DNA of 26,400 nucleotides from Bacteroides sp. (GTDB lineage: Bacteria > Bacteroidota > Bacteroidia > Bacteroidales > Bacteroidaceae): positions 1 through 26,400 of the forward strand of contig JASLDF010000040.1 in the NCBI GenBank assembly GCA_030151635.1. Reading direction: 5' to 3'. The notes beneath the pieces were generated by a model. That model saw only the letters and a program-made list of their open reading frames with translations, had not been told where the DNA came from and did no database searches. The position numbers and the translations under genes are program-made. The stretch's first letter is position 1. Every line of letters begins with the position of its first letter. Positions 8,101-15,485 of the stretch are shown here, piece by piece.

Positions 8101-8885
8101 TTACTGAATGGGTTTGGAATGGTGAAAAGAATATAAGGAAACCTCATAAGGTTACACTTACGATTAGTAAACCTGGTTTTGGTTCTTTAGTTAAAGAAAT
8201 TGAAGTTCTTCAAGAGCTAGATGCTAGAATCCCTATTTATGCATCTCCACTAACTACTGGCGAACATTATGCAAGTGAGCAAATCTATGAATTTCAAAAC
8301 TACTCTCAGAATGAAATCAGAGTTGTATTGAGTAGAAATGAGAATTATAGTAAAGATGCAATTCAAAGAGATCCTTGGGTAGAACATAACCAAACTTATC
8401 ATTATATTCCTGGAAACGGCAGCATTCAGATTAAATTCAAAAGGGATTACACTCCTAGATTTGAAGACGGTCAATACTTTGTAAATATTAGTACTGAAAC
8501 GAGCTGTGGTAAGGAATATAAGAGCAGCATCAGCATTCGCAATCAAAGTAATTTTAGACATAGCTTGAAATTATTGAATGATGATTACGGATACGGACCA
8601 GGCATTATTTATGAAAATGGAGTGAGAAAAGTTCGATTCCAATTCGACATTGAAGATGGTATTCCTAACTCATTTGCACAGTTGTTATTGTTGCACAATG
8701 GCGACCTAACAAAGTCTGTAATTAATCAACAAGTTGGCTCTGATGGCTATTTATCTATGGTAATTACAATGGATGAAGTTGACTTCAACACTGCAGTACA
8801 AAGTGGTAAAGGACAAATCATGTTCTCGAAGGACAAGTTTGCAAAGGATATGTTACATACCAAAGAAATTGACTTCAACCTCTAA
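5154..8885 (+). CDS. Collagen-like/WWIG-repeat giant surface lipoprotein
   Basis: The 1243-residue protein begins with a lipoprotein signal peptide (basic start, hydrophobic core, then LTMSC with the lipidated Cys at residue 22). Just after it comes a canonical collagen-like patch (GPKGDKGDKGESG). The first two thirds consist of Gly-X-Y triplets rich in Asp, Asn, Thr and Lys but almost without Pro (GKDGQNGTNGTN). They alternate with twelve WW[IV]G units at about residues 171, 206, 235, 273, 305, 340, 375, 417, 521, 550, 597 and 653. Four copies of a ~38-residue xAY/FExW module sit at about 47, 96, 450 and 674, with a degenerate fifth near 715. The last ~500 residues are beta-rich and unrepetitive, possibly Ig-like. 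The frame opens at a TTG (5124), but the ATG at 5154 gives the proper signal peptide. It is probably an outer-membrane-anchored fibre or adhesin, co-transcribed with the OmpA gene 12 bases downstream. Confidence 0.85.
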   Translation: MKIKAIQKLTLFGLIILLTMSCANDINLSMPKGPKGDKGDKGESGMSAFELWKQFYGKDPSTSINDFFASFKGKDGKDGLDGKDGINGQPGDDGLTAYDQWLKGIEDGYVYDHDNNIYKGNTTLKDYFEWMKGRNGTDGKDGQDGSNGTNGTDGKDGTNGLTPKIGSNGNWWIGDTDTKVPAQGKDGQNGTNGTNGLTPTIKDGIWWIGNTNTGVPTTGKNGTNGESPSIKNGFWWVGKTNTGVPAQGKDGQNGTNGTNGTNGLTPTIKDGYWWIGNTNTGVPTTGKDGQDGTNGLTPTIKDGIWWIGTTNTGIPAQGKDGQNGTNGTNGLTPTIKDGIWWIGTTNTGIPAQGKDGQNGTNGTNGLTPSIKNGYWWIGDKNTGVKAEGKDGQNGTNGTDGKDGQDGLTPHIGKNGNWWIGDHDTKIPARGKDGQNGSNGIDGQPGAMGLDAYEVWKRGIEKNQVLDHDGKLYKGDNSIDAYYEWLKGRDGKDGTNGTNGTNGTDGKDGVNGLTPTIKDGYWWIGDSNTGVPTTGKNGENGETPSIKNGIWWIGNTNTGIPAQGKDGQNGTNGTDGKDGQNGTNGTNGLTPTIKDGYWWIGDKNTGIKAEGKDGQNGTNGTDGKDGQDGENGTNGTDGKDGVNGLTPSIKDGNWWIGDKDTGIKAEGKDGLNGDSAYELWKDAVINNMVWNHDGSKYEGGNSWKDYLKWLQRGDASALHEYWITLPGNEGKTIQDFITELFSCHCDQVKAVVVPNGGCVVVDEKGDFISEHPAFITLSGPKGTKVVIKDASGKELLNKVLAGEDIPFEVNQTEKEQTLTMAYTAPDKNESKEKLIRIPALKSSVSEIKLIEPDVSSTRVAVQIYITNLDNVKSVTINEKPINDGVDGWSKTDYGFKKVFDKDENDHAMKVNVKGNNGSCTYANFILESIEKVKVNSFDIKDYDECDFKIIITGDAGLIIVSQTEDVRSTEVSPGRYEVLVPKEFTEWVWNGEKNIRKPHKVTLTISKPGFGSLVKEIEVLQELDARIPIYASPLTTGEHYASEQIYEFQNYSQNEIRVVLSRNENYSKDAIQRDPWVEHNQTYHYIPGNGSIQIKFKRDYTPRFEDGQYFVNISTETSCGKEYKSSISIRNQSNFRHSLKLLNDDYGYGPGIIYENGVRKVRFQFDIEDGIPNSFAQLLLLHNGDLTKSVINQQVGSDGYLSMVITMDEVDFNTAVQSGKGQIMFSKDKFAKDMLHTKEIDFNL
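5631..7160 (+). repeat. Internal coding repeats: Gly-X-Y/WWIG units
   Basis: The DNA of the lipoprotein gene repeats in this interval, with unit lengths of roughly 85-170 bases. The cleanest tandem pair is 6036-6140 and 6141-6245: two 105-base units that encode identical 35-residue peptides and differ only at silent sites. Such arrays are expected to vary in copy number by recombination or polymerase slippage. Confidence 0.9.
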
Positions 8886-8897
8886 ACAACAGCCAGA

Positions 8898-10124
8898 ATG
8901 AAAAATATTAAAACTACAATATTTGCTATGACGCTCCTATTCGGAGCGTCTAGCCAAATGGCTTTTGCTCAAGAAAATGAGAATAATCAGCAGAGAGAAG
9001 CCGCTCAACAAAAAGAAAAGAAACACAAAAAAGCATGGGAGTTTGGCTTTGGTGGTAGTGTAATGCAACTGAACCGAATGTACCTTACCAACTTTGTGAA
9101 ACAAGATGATGGTTACGACTTCGACCTAAAAATGCGTCATGCCGTTTGGGGTGGCGATTTATATGTAGCTCGCGAGTTGAATAAACACTTCTACCTTGAC
9201 CTTACTGCTGGTATGGGTGGTGCAAAGGTTTACAACCTAGATAACGAACAAAAAACCAAATACTACTACACAGCAGGATTGGGTTTACAATGGAGACTAT
9301 CTCCTCTATTCAAATCGAAATACATTGATCCGTACTTCCGTGTAGGTGCACACTATTTCCATAGACAATTCACTGTCGATTATTCTGGACTTCAAGGAAG
9401 TAATGACGACATCATGAAATGGGTAATGGCAAACGTACACAACAAGGATGGTCAAGATGGCAGAAACCTGATGGCAATAGCTGCTGGTTTTGGTGTAAAT
9501 ATGTGGTTCAACAACCACGTAGGTCTTGGAATGCAAGTAAACTACATGCATATGCCTCGTTTCATCAAAAGACAAAAGAACACAGCCGATGCCCTGCAAG
9601 GTAGTTTGCGTTTAATCTTTAGATTTGGTGGCGAAAGCAAGAAAGATGCTCCAGAAATTATAGAGGTTAATCGTTTCATTGAGAAAGAAATTGAGCGAAT
9701 CGTTGAAGTAGAACGCATCGTAGAGCGTGAAAAGAAAACATTCGCAATGCTTCACAACGTTTTCTTCCATTTCGACACAGCAACATTTGTTGATCATTCT
9801 CTTCCAATCCTAGACGAGGTTGCAGAGATGTTGAAAGAAGAGGATTTACAAGGCAGACACTTCCTTATTATTGGTTATACTGATAGCAGAGGTAGCGATG
9901 CATACAACATAGGCCTTTCAAGAAGACGTGCAGCAGCAGTTGTCAAAGCACTCGAAGATCGTGGTGTGCCAACAGATATGTTGAAATCACGAGGAGTGGG
10001 TAAACGTACTGCAGCAGTTCCTACAAAAGAAAGTCATAGCCTTAGAGAAGGAGACCGTAAGGTATCAATCGAAGAGATTCTAATTGATGAATACTGGAAC
10101 TTCCTACCTAAGAAAGATCACTAA
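8898..10124 (+). CDS. OmpA-family outer-membrane beta-barrel protein
   Basis: This 408-residue protein should tether the outer membrane to peptidoglycan. It has a signal peptide with a likely cut after AFA (residue 24) and a charged Gln/Glu/Lys-rich stretch to about 45. Residues 46-245 show aromatic alternating strands of a beta-barrel (HFYLDLTAGMGG, YYYTAGLGLQWRL, ending LRLIFRFGG). A helical EKEIERIVEVERIVEREK linker follows at ~260-280. The C-terminal OmpA domain (282-395) keeps Asp329 in GYTDSRGS and Arg344 in LSRRRA, the 15-residue-spaced pair that grips diaminopimelate in OmpA. It starts 12 bases after the collagen-like lipoprotein gene, so the two are surely one operon, closed by a terminator at 10160. 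The barrel region contains KDGQDG (183-188), a string abundant in the partner protein. Confidence 0.88.
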   Translation: MKNIKTTIFAMTLLFGASSQMAFAQENENNQQREAAQQKEKKHKKAWEFGFGGSVMQLNRMYLTNFVKQDDGYDFDLKMRHAVWGGDLYVARELNKHFYLDLTAGMGGAKVYNLDNEQKTKYYYTAGLGLQWRLSPLFKSKYIDPYFRVGAHYFHRQFTVDYSGLQGSNDDIMKWVMANVHNKDGQDGRNLMAIAAGFGVNMWFNNHVGLGMQVNYMHMPRFIKRQKNTADALQGSLRLIFRFGGESKKDAPEIIEVNRFIEKEIERIVEVERIVEREKKTFAMLHNVFFHFDTATFVDHSLPILDEVAEMLKEEDLQGRHFLIIGYTDSRGSDAYNIGLSRRRAAAVVKALEDRGVPTDMLKSRGVGKRTAAVPTKESHSLREGDRKVSIEEILIDEYWNFLPKKDH

Positions 10125-10159
10125 TTAGGTTTATTACAGACAGGACAAATAAATCTTAT

Positions 10160-10197
10160 ACAGGGATATCAGAGTTAAACCTCGGTATCCCTGTTTT
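10160..10197 (+). terminator. Intrinsic terminator of the lipoprotein/OmpA operon
   Basis: ACAGGGATA (10160-10168) pairs with TATCCCTGT (10186-10194), with extra GAG/CTC pairing inside the loop, and runs into TTTT. It lies 35 bases after the ompA-like stop. Confidence 0.85.
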
Positions 10198-10599
10198 AAT
10201 TTCTATAATTAGCTGGTTTTCTGCTGTAAGCCTTATTGTGCATTTTCAAAACAGTGGAAGTTCCTATTTCTATAGTTCGCAAGTTTCTGTCGTATCCACT
10301 TCATTTGGTTAACTGATGGCTTAATTAAACTCCTTAATTTTTATTATCAAAACAACTTGACTGTTTCATAGCCAAAGATCTATTAGACACCCACCCTAGT
10401 GGACAATAGAAGATAGTCCAGAAACCAAAATTCACCTAACCTACAACTACTTATACCTTAAATAATGAACTAAAACAAGAGTAGCATCAGTAGAAAGAAA
10501 TGTATGTGATAAAACATGCTTATATACATTATCTTAGCTATCTTTACGTAACAAATACAATATTTAGGACAAATTGTATACTTTATCTGAATATCTAAA
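10198..10599. other. Gene-free leader region before the LRV lipoprotein gene
   Basis: About 400 AT-rich bases with no credible reading frame. TATCTTTA at 10539-10546 is one base from the -7 consensus and may drive the gene at 10600. I see nothing else. Confidence 0.35.
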
Positions 10600-11781
10600 A
10601 TGGCAAATGCAATGTTTAACAAAATTATAGGCAAATCTGTAATTGGTGTTCTGGGTCTATTCATGGTGCTAACGAGTTGCAATCAAGACGAGAAAATCGA
10701 AGTCGAGCCCGACATTCAAATTATGCGTAACGTAGTAACGCTAGAAAAATCTGAAGAGGAAATTATCATCTTTAAAGAAATACTGAATACACTTTCCAAC
10801 GATACCTTTAGCATAGTTCGAGAAGCCGTGGCACAAAATATGCAAACGGATTCTATTGTCTTAGCTAAACTTGCAACAGACTCGGTTCCTGAAATTAGAT
10901 TGTCTGTCATTCTTAATCCAGCTACACCGAAAGCAATCATTAAAAGTCTAACGAACGATCCGGACGATTATACCCGTCGCATTGCTCAACGTTATCTGCA
11001 AGACGGATATTTTGATTTTATATATGGCACAAAACAAGGAGAAAACAGCATAAAGGAGTCTGTTATTGCCAACTACTATTCGCTATTAAGAATTAATGAA
11101 CGATTAATGGATGGCATGGATTTAAAGCTTGCCTGCTATATGTTTGTTACCAATATGCAATTCTCGCACAAAGTAATCAAGTCGAATATTCACAGCAAAG
11201 ATTTCATCATTCGCATTGCGCTTGCTAAAAGTCCATACACACCTATAAAGTATTTAAAGAAATTATCTAGAGACCATGACTCAAGGGTTAGAGAGGCCAT
11301 TGCATACAACATTGCAACACCCTCTTCTATCCTAGAACAAATAGCTCTAGACAGCGATGATGTTGTAAAGTATTACGTAGCTACAAACAGCAATACAGAG
11401 ATAGAAACCTTGGAGAGATTAGCTAATGATTCTTCTATACTCGTGAGAAGTGGTGTTGCCGAAAACATCAATACTCCCGAAGAGACTCTTAGATTACTTG
11501 CACAATATCCGCAAAAGGTAGATTTCTTTAGTAAGGATTGGGATACTACCGATGGAGTTAAAATAGCTCATAAATTGGCGGCCAATCCTAAAACGCCATT
11601 GGATGTTCTTCAAGAATATGCACACAGCAGGAGCGTAAATATCCGTGGTGGTTTAGCTATGAATCCAACTACAAATATCAAACTATTAAAGAAATTAGCA
11701 AACGATGAGTTTAGCCATGTTCGAAGAAATGTAGCTAAGAACTACTTCGGCAAACCGTATGAATGCAATGATTTATACTAA
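10600..11781 (+). CDS. LRV (leucine-rich repeat variant) lipoprotein
   Basis: The protein has 393 residues, or 389 if the ATG at 10612 is used. The signal peptide ends in VLTSC (Cys27). The residues after the Cys, NQDEKIEVEPD, are acidic like the lipoprotein export signal that sends Bacteroidota lipoproteins to the cell surface, so surface display is likely. Two blocks of ~24-residue helical repeats follow the pattern LA.D....VR..VA.N..TP...L..L, at about residues 66-121 and 201-382 (for example VREAIAYNIATPSSILEQIA and VRSGVAENINTPEETLRLLA). This is the LRV repeat, first described in Azotobacter vinelandii, which forms a right-handed alpha solenoid. A non-repeat segment of ~80 residues separates the blocks. 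No catalytic motif is visible; a binding or scaffold role is inferred. HEAT-like repeats are the alternative label. Confidence 0.8.
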   Translation: MANAMFNKIIGKSVIGVLGLFMVLTSCNQDEKIEVEPDIQIMRNVVTLEKSEEEIIIFKEILNTLSNDTFSIVREAVAQNMQTDSIVLAKLATDSVPEIRLSVILNPATPKAIIKSLTNDPDDYTRRIAQRYLQDGYFDFIYGTKQGENSIKESVIANYYSLLRINERLMDGMDLKLACYMFVTNMQFSHKVIKSNIHSKDFIIRIALAKSPYTPIKYLKKLSRDHDSRVREAIAYNIATPSSILEQIALDSDDVVKYYVATNSNTEIETLERLANDSSILVRSGVAENINTPEETLRLLAQYPQKVDFFSKDWDTTDGVKIAHKLAANPKTPLDVLQEYAHSRSVNIRGGLAMNPTTNIKLLKKLANDEFSHVRRNVAKNYFGKPYECNDLY

Positions 11782-11797
11782 ACAATCATAAATAAAA

Positions 11798-11831
11798 TAT
11801 CCCCCATACTCACTTCAGAATATGGGGGATA
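11798..11831. terminator. Bidirectional terminator between convergent lipoprotein genes
   Basis: TATCCCCCATA (11798-11808) and its exact complement (11821-11831) form an 11-bp stem with a 12-base loop. It sits 17 bases after the plus-strand stop at 11781 and 21 bases beyond the minus-strand stop at 11853. T-rich sequence follows in both directions. Confidence 0.85.
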
Positions 11832-11852
11832 CAGTTTATATTATTTTCAATA

Positions 11853-12614
11853 TTACTTATCAATTACAAGAACTAAGCTTCGTTGATACAACACATATTG
11901 TTCTTTCTTTCCATCACGATTGGTTATAACGATTGTATTTCCATCAAGCTTTGGAGCTGATTTTGATAAGATCTTATTTATGAAGTGGAAACCTGTTTGT
12001 GAGTCTACATAGAAAATATATGAAGATACATTCTTGCCGTAACGACCTAGAGAGACTACAACTTCTTTCCCTTGAATTTGATCAATATCTAGCACAGTTA
12101 CTTGGATAGAATAACCAGGAAGCAAGTCTCCATAGTCATCAAAACACTCATCGTCCGTAACCTTATCCATTAAATTGCCCGACATACCTTTGCGAATTGA
12201 AGTGATGCGAACTCCATTCGGGTGATCTAACCCTAACGTTAGTGTTTCAATTTTACCATCGCCCGTCATGTCCAATTGAATCGTTTTATCGGTTACCAAT
12301 TGCTTATCATTACTAATCATAAAGTGAGCATTTGAAGGTGCATCGAAAAGCAGTTTAGTTTTGGTAGATTGAGAAATCCAGCCCGACGGTTTTACAGCAG
12401 GTTTAGCGGGCTCTGTCTGCGTAGGCTTAGTGCTACCCTCTACATTTCCTTGTTGATTGTTACCTGGGTTTTCTATTGGATAGAGCACATCCTGTCCTCC
12501 ATCAACCACCTCACGAGGCTCTATTGTTGCCGAATCTTGCTTCTGGTTGAACCAACAAGAACCTATTAATCCGATAATTATTATTACAAGTACAAATTGA
12601 ATTAACTTCTTCAT
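11853..12614 (-). CDS. Putative lipoprotein with Ca-loop-like motif
   Basis: This 253-residue protein starts with a lipoprotein signal (MKKLIQFVLVIIIIGLIGSC, Cys20). A low-complexity linker rich in Pro, Thr, Gln and Lys (about residues 25-80) leads to a compact C-terminal domain. Within it, LDMTGDGKIETLTLGL (starting near residue 113) resembles the Asp-rich D-x-T-G-D-G-K-x-E loop of FG-GAP/VCBS-type or EF-hand-like calcium sites, and a second segment (VLDIDQIQGKEVVVSLG) follows a similar strand-loop-strand pattern. I do not recognise a named family and do not assign a function. The ATG at 12612-12614 is the only start that yields the signal peptide. A TAACTTTG box on the minus strand (12728-12735) may be its promoter, with a hairpin in the leader. 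Confidence 0.7.
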   Translation of the reverse strand: MKKLIQFVLVIIIIGLIGSCWFNQKQDSATIEPREVVDGGQDVLYPIENPGNNQQGNVEGSTKPTQTEPAKPAVKPSGWISQSTKTKLLFDAPSNAHFMISNDKQLVTDKTIQLDMTGDGKIETLTLGLDHPNGVRITSIRKGMSGNLMDKVTDDECFDDYGDLLPGYSIQVTVLDIDQIQGKEVVVSLGRYGKNVSSYIFYVDSQTGFHFINKILSKSAPKLDGNTIVITNRDGKKEQYVLYQRSLVLVIDK

Positions 12615-12690
12615 TTTAGTAATGTATGTTTTAGTATGTAAATTACGTAGTAGATTAGACTTCAGTCTTATTCAAGAGAACAAATGAGCA

Positions 12691-12717
12691 GCAAATTGGT
12701 TCTTAAATCCAATTTGC
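12691..12717. repeat. 9-bp inverted repeat in the putative lipoprotein leader
   Basis: GCAAATTGG (12691-12699) and its complement CCAATTTGC (12709-12717) flank 9 bases. It lies just inside the start of the transcript predicted from the TAACTTTG box at 12728-12735 (minus). It has no T-tract, so it is more likely an operator or leader hairpin than a terminator. Confidence 0.45.
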
Positions 12718-12818
12718 ACACTTAGAGCAAAGTTAACTATTTTCTAGTCTGACCGGAAAAGAAACCACTTAATTCTCTTAAGAAATAGTCGTAATATCTG
12801 CCCCACCTCACAAGCAAG

Positions 12819-13283
12819 TTACTTTAACTTAAAGCGGATGCGCAATACGCCATCGGCATACGAATGAGAAGAGATAATAAATGTTCCTATTTCTGATGTA
12901 TTCTTTACATGAGCACCTACACAAGCACAGACGTCGTACTCTCCTATTCTAATTAAACGCAAGGTATCACTAGCCCCATCAGGTAATCGGCCTAAATCAA
13001 CAATATCTTTCGCCGCTTCTTGATTAGTGTACTCTTCTGTAACAGCTAAGTTCTGTTGAATGATGGTATTTACAGCATCCTCAACTTCTTTAATCTGCTG
13101 TGCTGTTGGTTCTGAAGGCAATTCATAATCGCACTTACTTTTCTTACGCTCAATGTGTGCGTTATTTGATCGAGAACATCCAAACATCTTTACCATCGTG
13201 GCATTCAATAGATGCTCTGCTGTATGCATAGGAGGATATTCTTGTTTGTTATGTTCGTTTAGTTGAGAAGATATATCGTTCAT
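12819..13283 (-). CDS. AlaX-like trans-editing domain protein
   Basis: A 154-residue free-standing relative of the editing (second additional, SAD) domain of alanyl- and threonyl-tRNA synthetases. The zinc-site signature is present: HTAEH (His20, His24) and, near the C-terminus, CVGAH (Cys121, His125). Homologues hydrolyse wrongly charged Ser- or Gly-tRNA(Ala); which substrate is used here cannot be read from the sequence. The ATG at 13283 was chosen over an upstream in-frame GTG at 13304. It lies about 50 bases after menE with no terminator between, so it is probably the last gene of the menDBCE transcript although it has no known link to menaquinone. Confidence 0.75.
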   Translation of the reverse strand: MNDISSQLNEHNKQEYPPMHTAEHLLNATMVKMFGCSRSNNAHIERKKSKCDYELPSEPTAQQIKEVEDAVNTIIQQNLAVTEEYTNQEAAKDIVDLGRLPDGASDTLRLIRIGEYDVCACVGAHVKNTSEIGTFIISSHSYADGVLRIRFKLK

Positions 13284-13334
13284 TATTATTTCTTTTTGGT
13301 TCACATTCTTGTAGAACTATTTTTATATATTGAG

Positions 13335-14423
13335 TTATGAATTTTTAAGTAACGACTCAGCTAGTTTTCGGCAATCAACCCGTTTTACTTTACCATTATC
13401 GGTTTGTGGGATGGCCTCAACAAGATAGATTCGTTTGGGAATTTCATAGGCTGATAAGTACCCTTCAAAGTCTTTCATAGTTAATAATTCAAACTCCTTA
13501 CTAGCTGCTATCAGCAGGGTTACAACTTCTCCAAAACGGACATCAGCAGTAGCAGTAATAACAAATGGAGAGGCTATTAGGGGTTCCAATTTCTTTTCAA
13601 TACGTTCGGAAAATAGTTTAACGCCACCACTATTGATGACATTATCCAATCGCCCCAGAATAGTAAAACGTCCATCGGGCTTCATTTCTACAACATCGTT
13701 CGTTTCTAGGATTGCATCACTAACCAAAGGCGCATCAATGCATAGAGCTCCATCGACCGTTTGCGATAAGTTTACTTGAGGTAACGGTGTGTACCATTTT
13801 GTTTTATCGGTTCCATTAATGCGTCTAAGCGCTATATGCGACACTGTTTCCGTCATTCCGTAACTCGAATAGAAACGATTACAGAACAAATCAAGTTCAG
13901 CTTCAATCGTAGAATCAATGGCGGCACCACCTATTAAAACACTCGTAACCGAAGCCAATCGCTCACGCTGCACTTCGTCCTGAAGCGAGCTGTAAACTTG
14001 CAAAGGTACCAGTGCTACGAAATCAATCATCGTTGCAAAATTCTTGAAAGGTGTGCTAGAAGGCACACTCACCCACAAGTTACAACCACTAACAAGGGCA
14101 CGAACCAACATCATTTTCCCTGCAATATATGTCACAGGCATGCATAGCAACAAGTTACTGTTAGCATCAATATTAAAAAAAGAACAGGTCAAAGAAGCAC
14201 TATTGTGCATGTGGATCTTCTTTACCTCTATCTGCTTTGGTGTACCCGTAGAGCCAGAAGTATTGACACGAATCGTATCTTCCTTGGAATAGTAGTCCTT
14301 CAAGAAATCAACTACTTCATTAAAGTATCTCTTTTCTTCTTCTGATGTTGCAGTCTTAACAAATCTATCAAGTGTAAGAGAATTATAGGTATCTCCGTTA
14401 AGGCAGATTGACTTTGTATTCAT
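13335..14423 (-). CDS. menE: o-Succinylbenzoate-CoA ligase (MenE)
   Basis: This enzyme activates o-succinylbenzoate with ATP and CoA to OSB-CoA. It is an adenylate-forming enzyme, at 362 aa shorter than the ~450-480 aa of the Bacillus and E. coli proteins, as is common in Bacteroidota. The phosphate loop NTSGSTGTPK is at 54-63. SSYGMTETVSH, the family's aromatic-G-M-T-E motif, lies mid-protein. NSGGVKLFSERIE and the C-terminal DNGKVKRVD with the acyl-adenylate lysine follow. The frame opens farther up (14489) inside menC, but the ATG at 14423 sits 4 bases after the menC stop and begins where homology is expected. It is part of the menD-B-C-E run. Confidence 0.9.
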   Translation of the reverse strand: MNTKSICLNGDTYNSLTLDRFVKTATSEEEKRYFNEVVDFLKDYYSKEDTIRVNTSGSTGTPKQIEVKKIHMHNSASLTCSFFNIDANSNLLLCMPVTYIAGKMMLVRALVSGCNLWVSVPSSTPFKNFATMIDFVALVPLQVYSSLQDEVQRERLASVTSVLIGGAAIDSTIEAELDLFCNRFYSSYGMTETVSHIALRRINGTDKTKWYTPLPQVNLSQTVDGALCIDAPLVSDAILETNDVVEMKPDGRFTILGRLDNVINSGGVKLFSERIEKKLEPLIASPFVITATADVRFGEVVTLLIAASKEFELLTMKDFEGYLSAYEIPKRIYLVEAIPQTDNGKVKRVDCRKLAESLLKNS

Positions 14424-14427
14424 TATT

Positions 14428-15459
14428 CTAACATTTAGATTCTGTGAACCACAGCTCATCACCTTTGATATCAAGAGGAAGCTCCACATTATCGGTAAAT
14501 AGCATGCCTGTACCCAAGCCTTGTGGCAAAATAGGATTTAAAGTGGCGGTCCACTGTGCAATGGCATTCAAACCAATGTTCGACTCAAGAGCCGATGTAA
14601 TCCACCATTTAACATTTCTCTTCTCAGCCTCGTCAATCCACTCTTTACTCCCACGAATCCCTCCATGAAGAGATGGTTTCAAGATGATGTATTGAGGTTT
14701 TATAGTATCGAGCAGGTGTTGCTTCTCAATCAGCGTGTTTACACCAATTAGTTCTTCATCAAGCGCAATTGGCAACGGAGTAACAGCGGTTAGTTTTGCC
14801 ATCTCTTTCCATTGACCAGCACGGATTGGTTGTTCTATTGAGTGCAACCCCAAAGCCGAAAGACGTGTCAGTTTATCCAAAGCATCAGTTAGCCCAAAAG
14901 CTCCATTAGCATCTACACGCAACTCAATTTGTTCCGGTGTAAAACAAGAACGAATGTAGGTTAGCAAATCCATTTCCTTTTCAAAGTCAATGGCACCAAT
15001 CTTCAGCTTAATGCAACGGAAACCCAGTTCCATCTTTGTTTCAATCTGTTTACGCATCTCATCATACTCGCCCATCCAAATCAGTCCGTTGATGGTAATT
15101 CCTTTTTCTCCACGAGCAAAAGGAGTATCCCACAGTTTTAAAGATTTAGACTGATAGTGCTGCCAAGCCGTTTCAAAGCCAAAGAGCATTGACGGATAAT
15201 CTCGTAGAGCACCCCACCCAATCTCATCAGCCTCCATAAATTGGTTGGCAAACTGATTAAGTTGAGCTTCATAATGTGGGGAAGCATCACAACTTAAATC
15301 TGGCAAGGGAGCACACTCTCCTATCCCAATATGTTCGGCGTTGTCTTTATCAACAAAGAGTATATACCACGATTGACGCGTGGTATATACTCCTCTAGAA
15401 GTACCCGCAGGCTGTTTGAAATGAAACAACCTGGGTTCTATCTTTATATCAAAGTTCAT
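14428..15459 (-). CDS. menC: o-Succinylbenzoate synthase (MenC)
   Basis: This enolase-superfamily enzyme dehydrates SHCHC to o-succinylbenzoate. From the ATG at 15459 (343 aa) the whole active site is in place: the KLK pair (Lys151, Lys153), metal ligands Asp183 (RVDANG), Glu209 (IEQP) and Asp234 (LDEEL), and the opposing base Lys261 (LKPSLHGG). The N-terminal capping domain covers about 1-120. The frame also allows a TTG start at 15489 that overlaps the menB stop by two bases; I prefer the ATG 26 bases after menB. The next gene, menE, uses its product. No menH lies in the locus, so SHCHC synthase must be encoded elsewhere. Confidence 0.9.
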   Translation of the reverse strand: MNFDIKIEPRLFHFKQPAGTSRGVYTTRQSWYILFVDKDNAEHIGIGECAPLPDLSCDASPHYEAQLNQFANQFMEADEIGWGALRDYPSMLFGFETAWQHYQSKSLKLWDTPFARGEKGITINGLIWMGEYDEMRKQIETKMELGFRCIKLKIGAIDFEKEMDLLTYIRSCFTPEQIELRVDANGAFGLTDALDKLTRLSALGLHSIEQPIRAGQWKEMAKLTAVTPLPIALDEELIGVNTLIEKQHLLDTIKPQYIILKPSLHGGIRGSKEWIDEAEKRNVKWWITSALESNIGLNAIAQWTATLNPILPQGLGTGMLFTDNVELPLDIKGDELWFTESKC

Positions 15460-15485
15460 ATTCTTAGTTTTTCCCGACTTCCAGA

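Noticed and set aside
14424..14489. Upstream start for menE overlapping menC
   Set aside because: The added residues lie within the menC gene and have no homology expectation. The ATG at 14423 has normal operon spacing.
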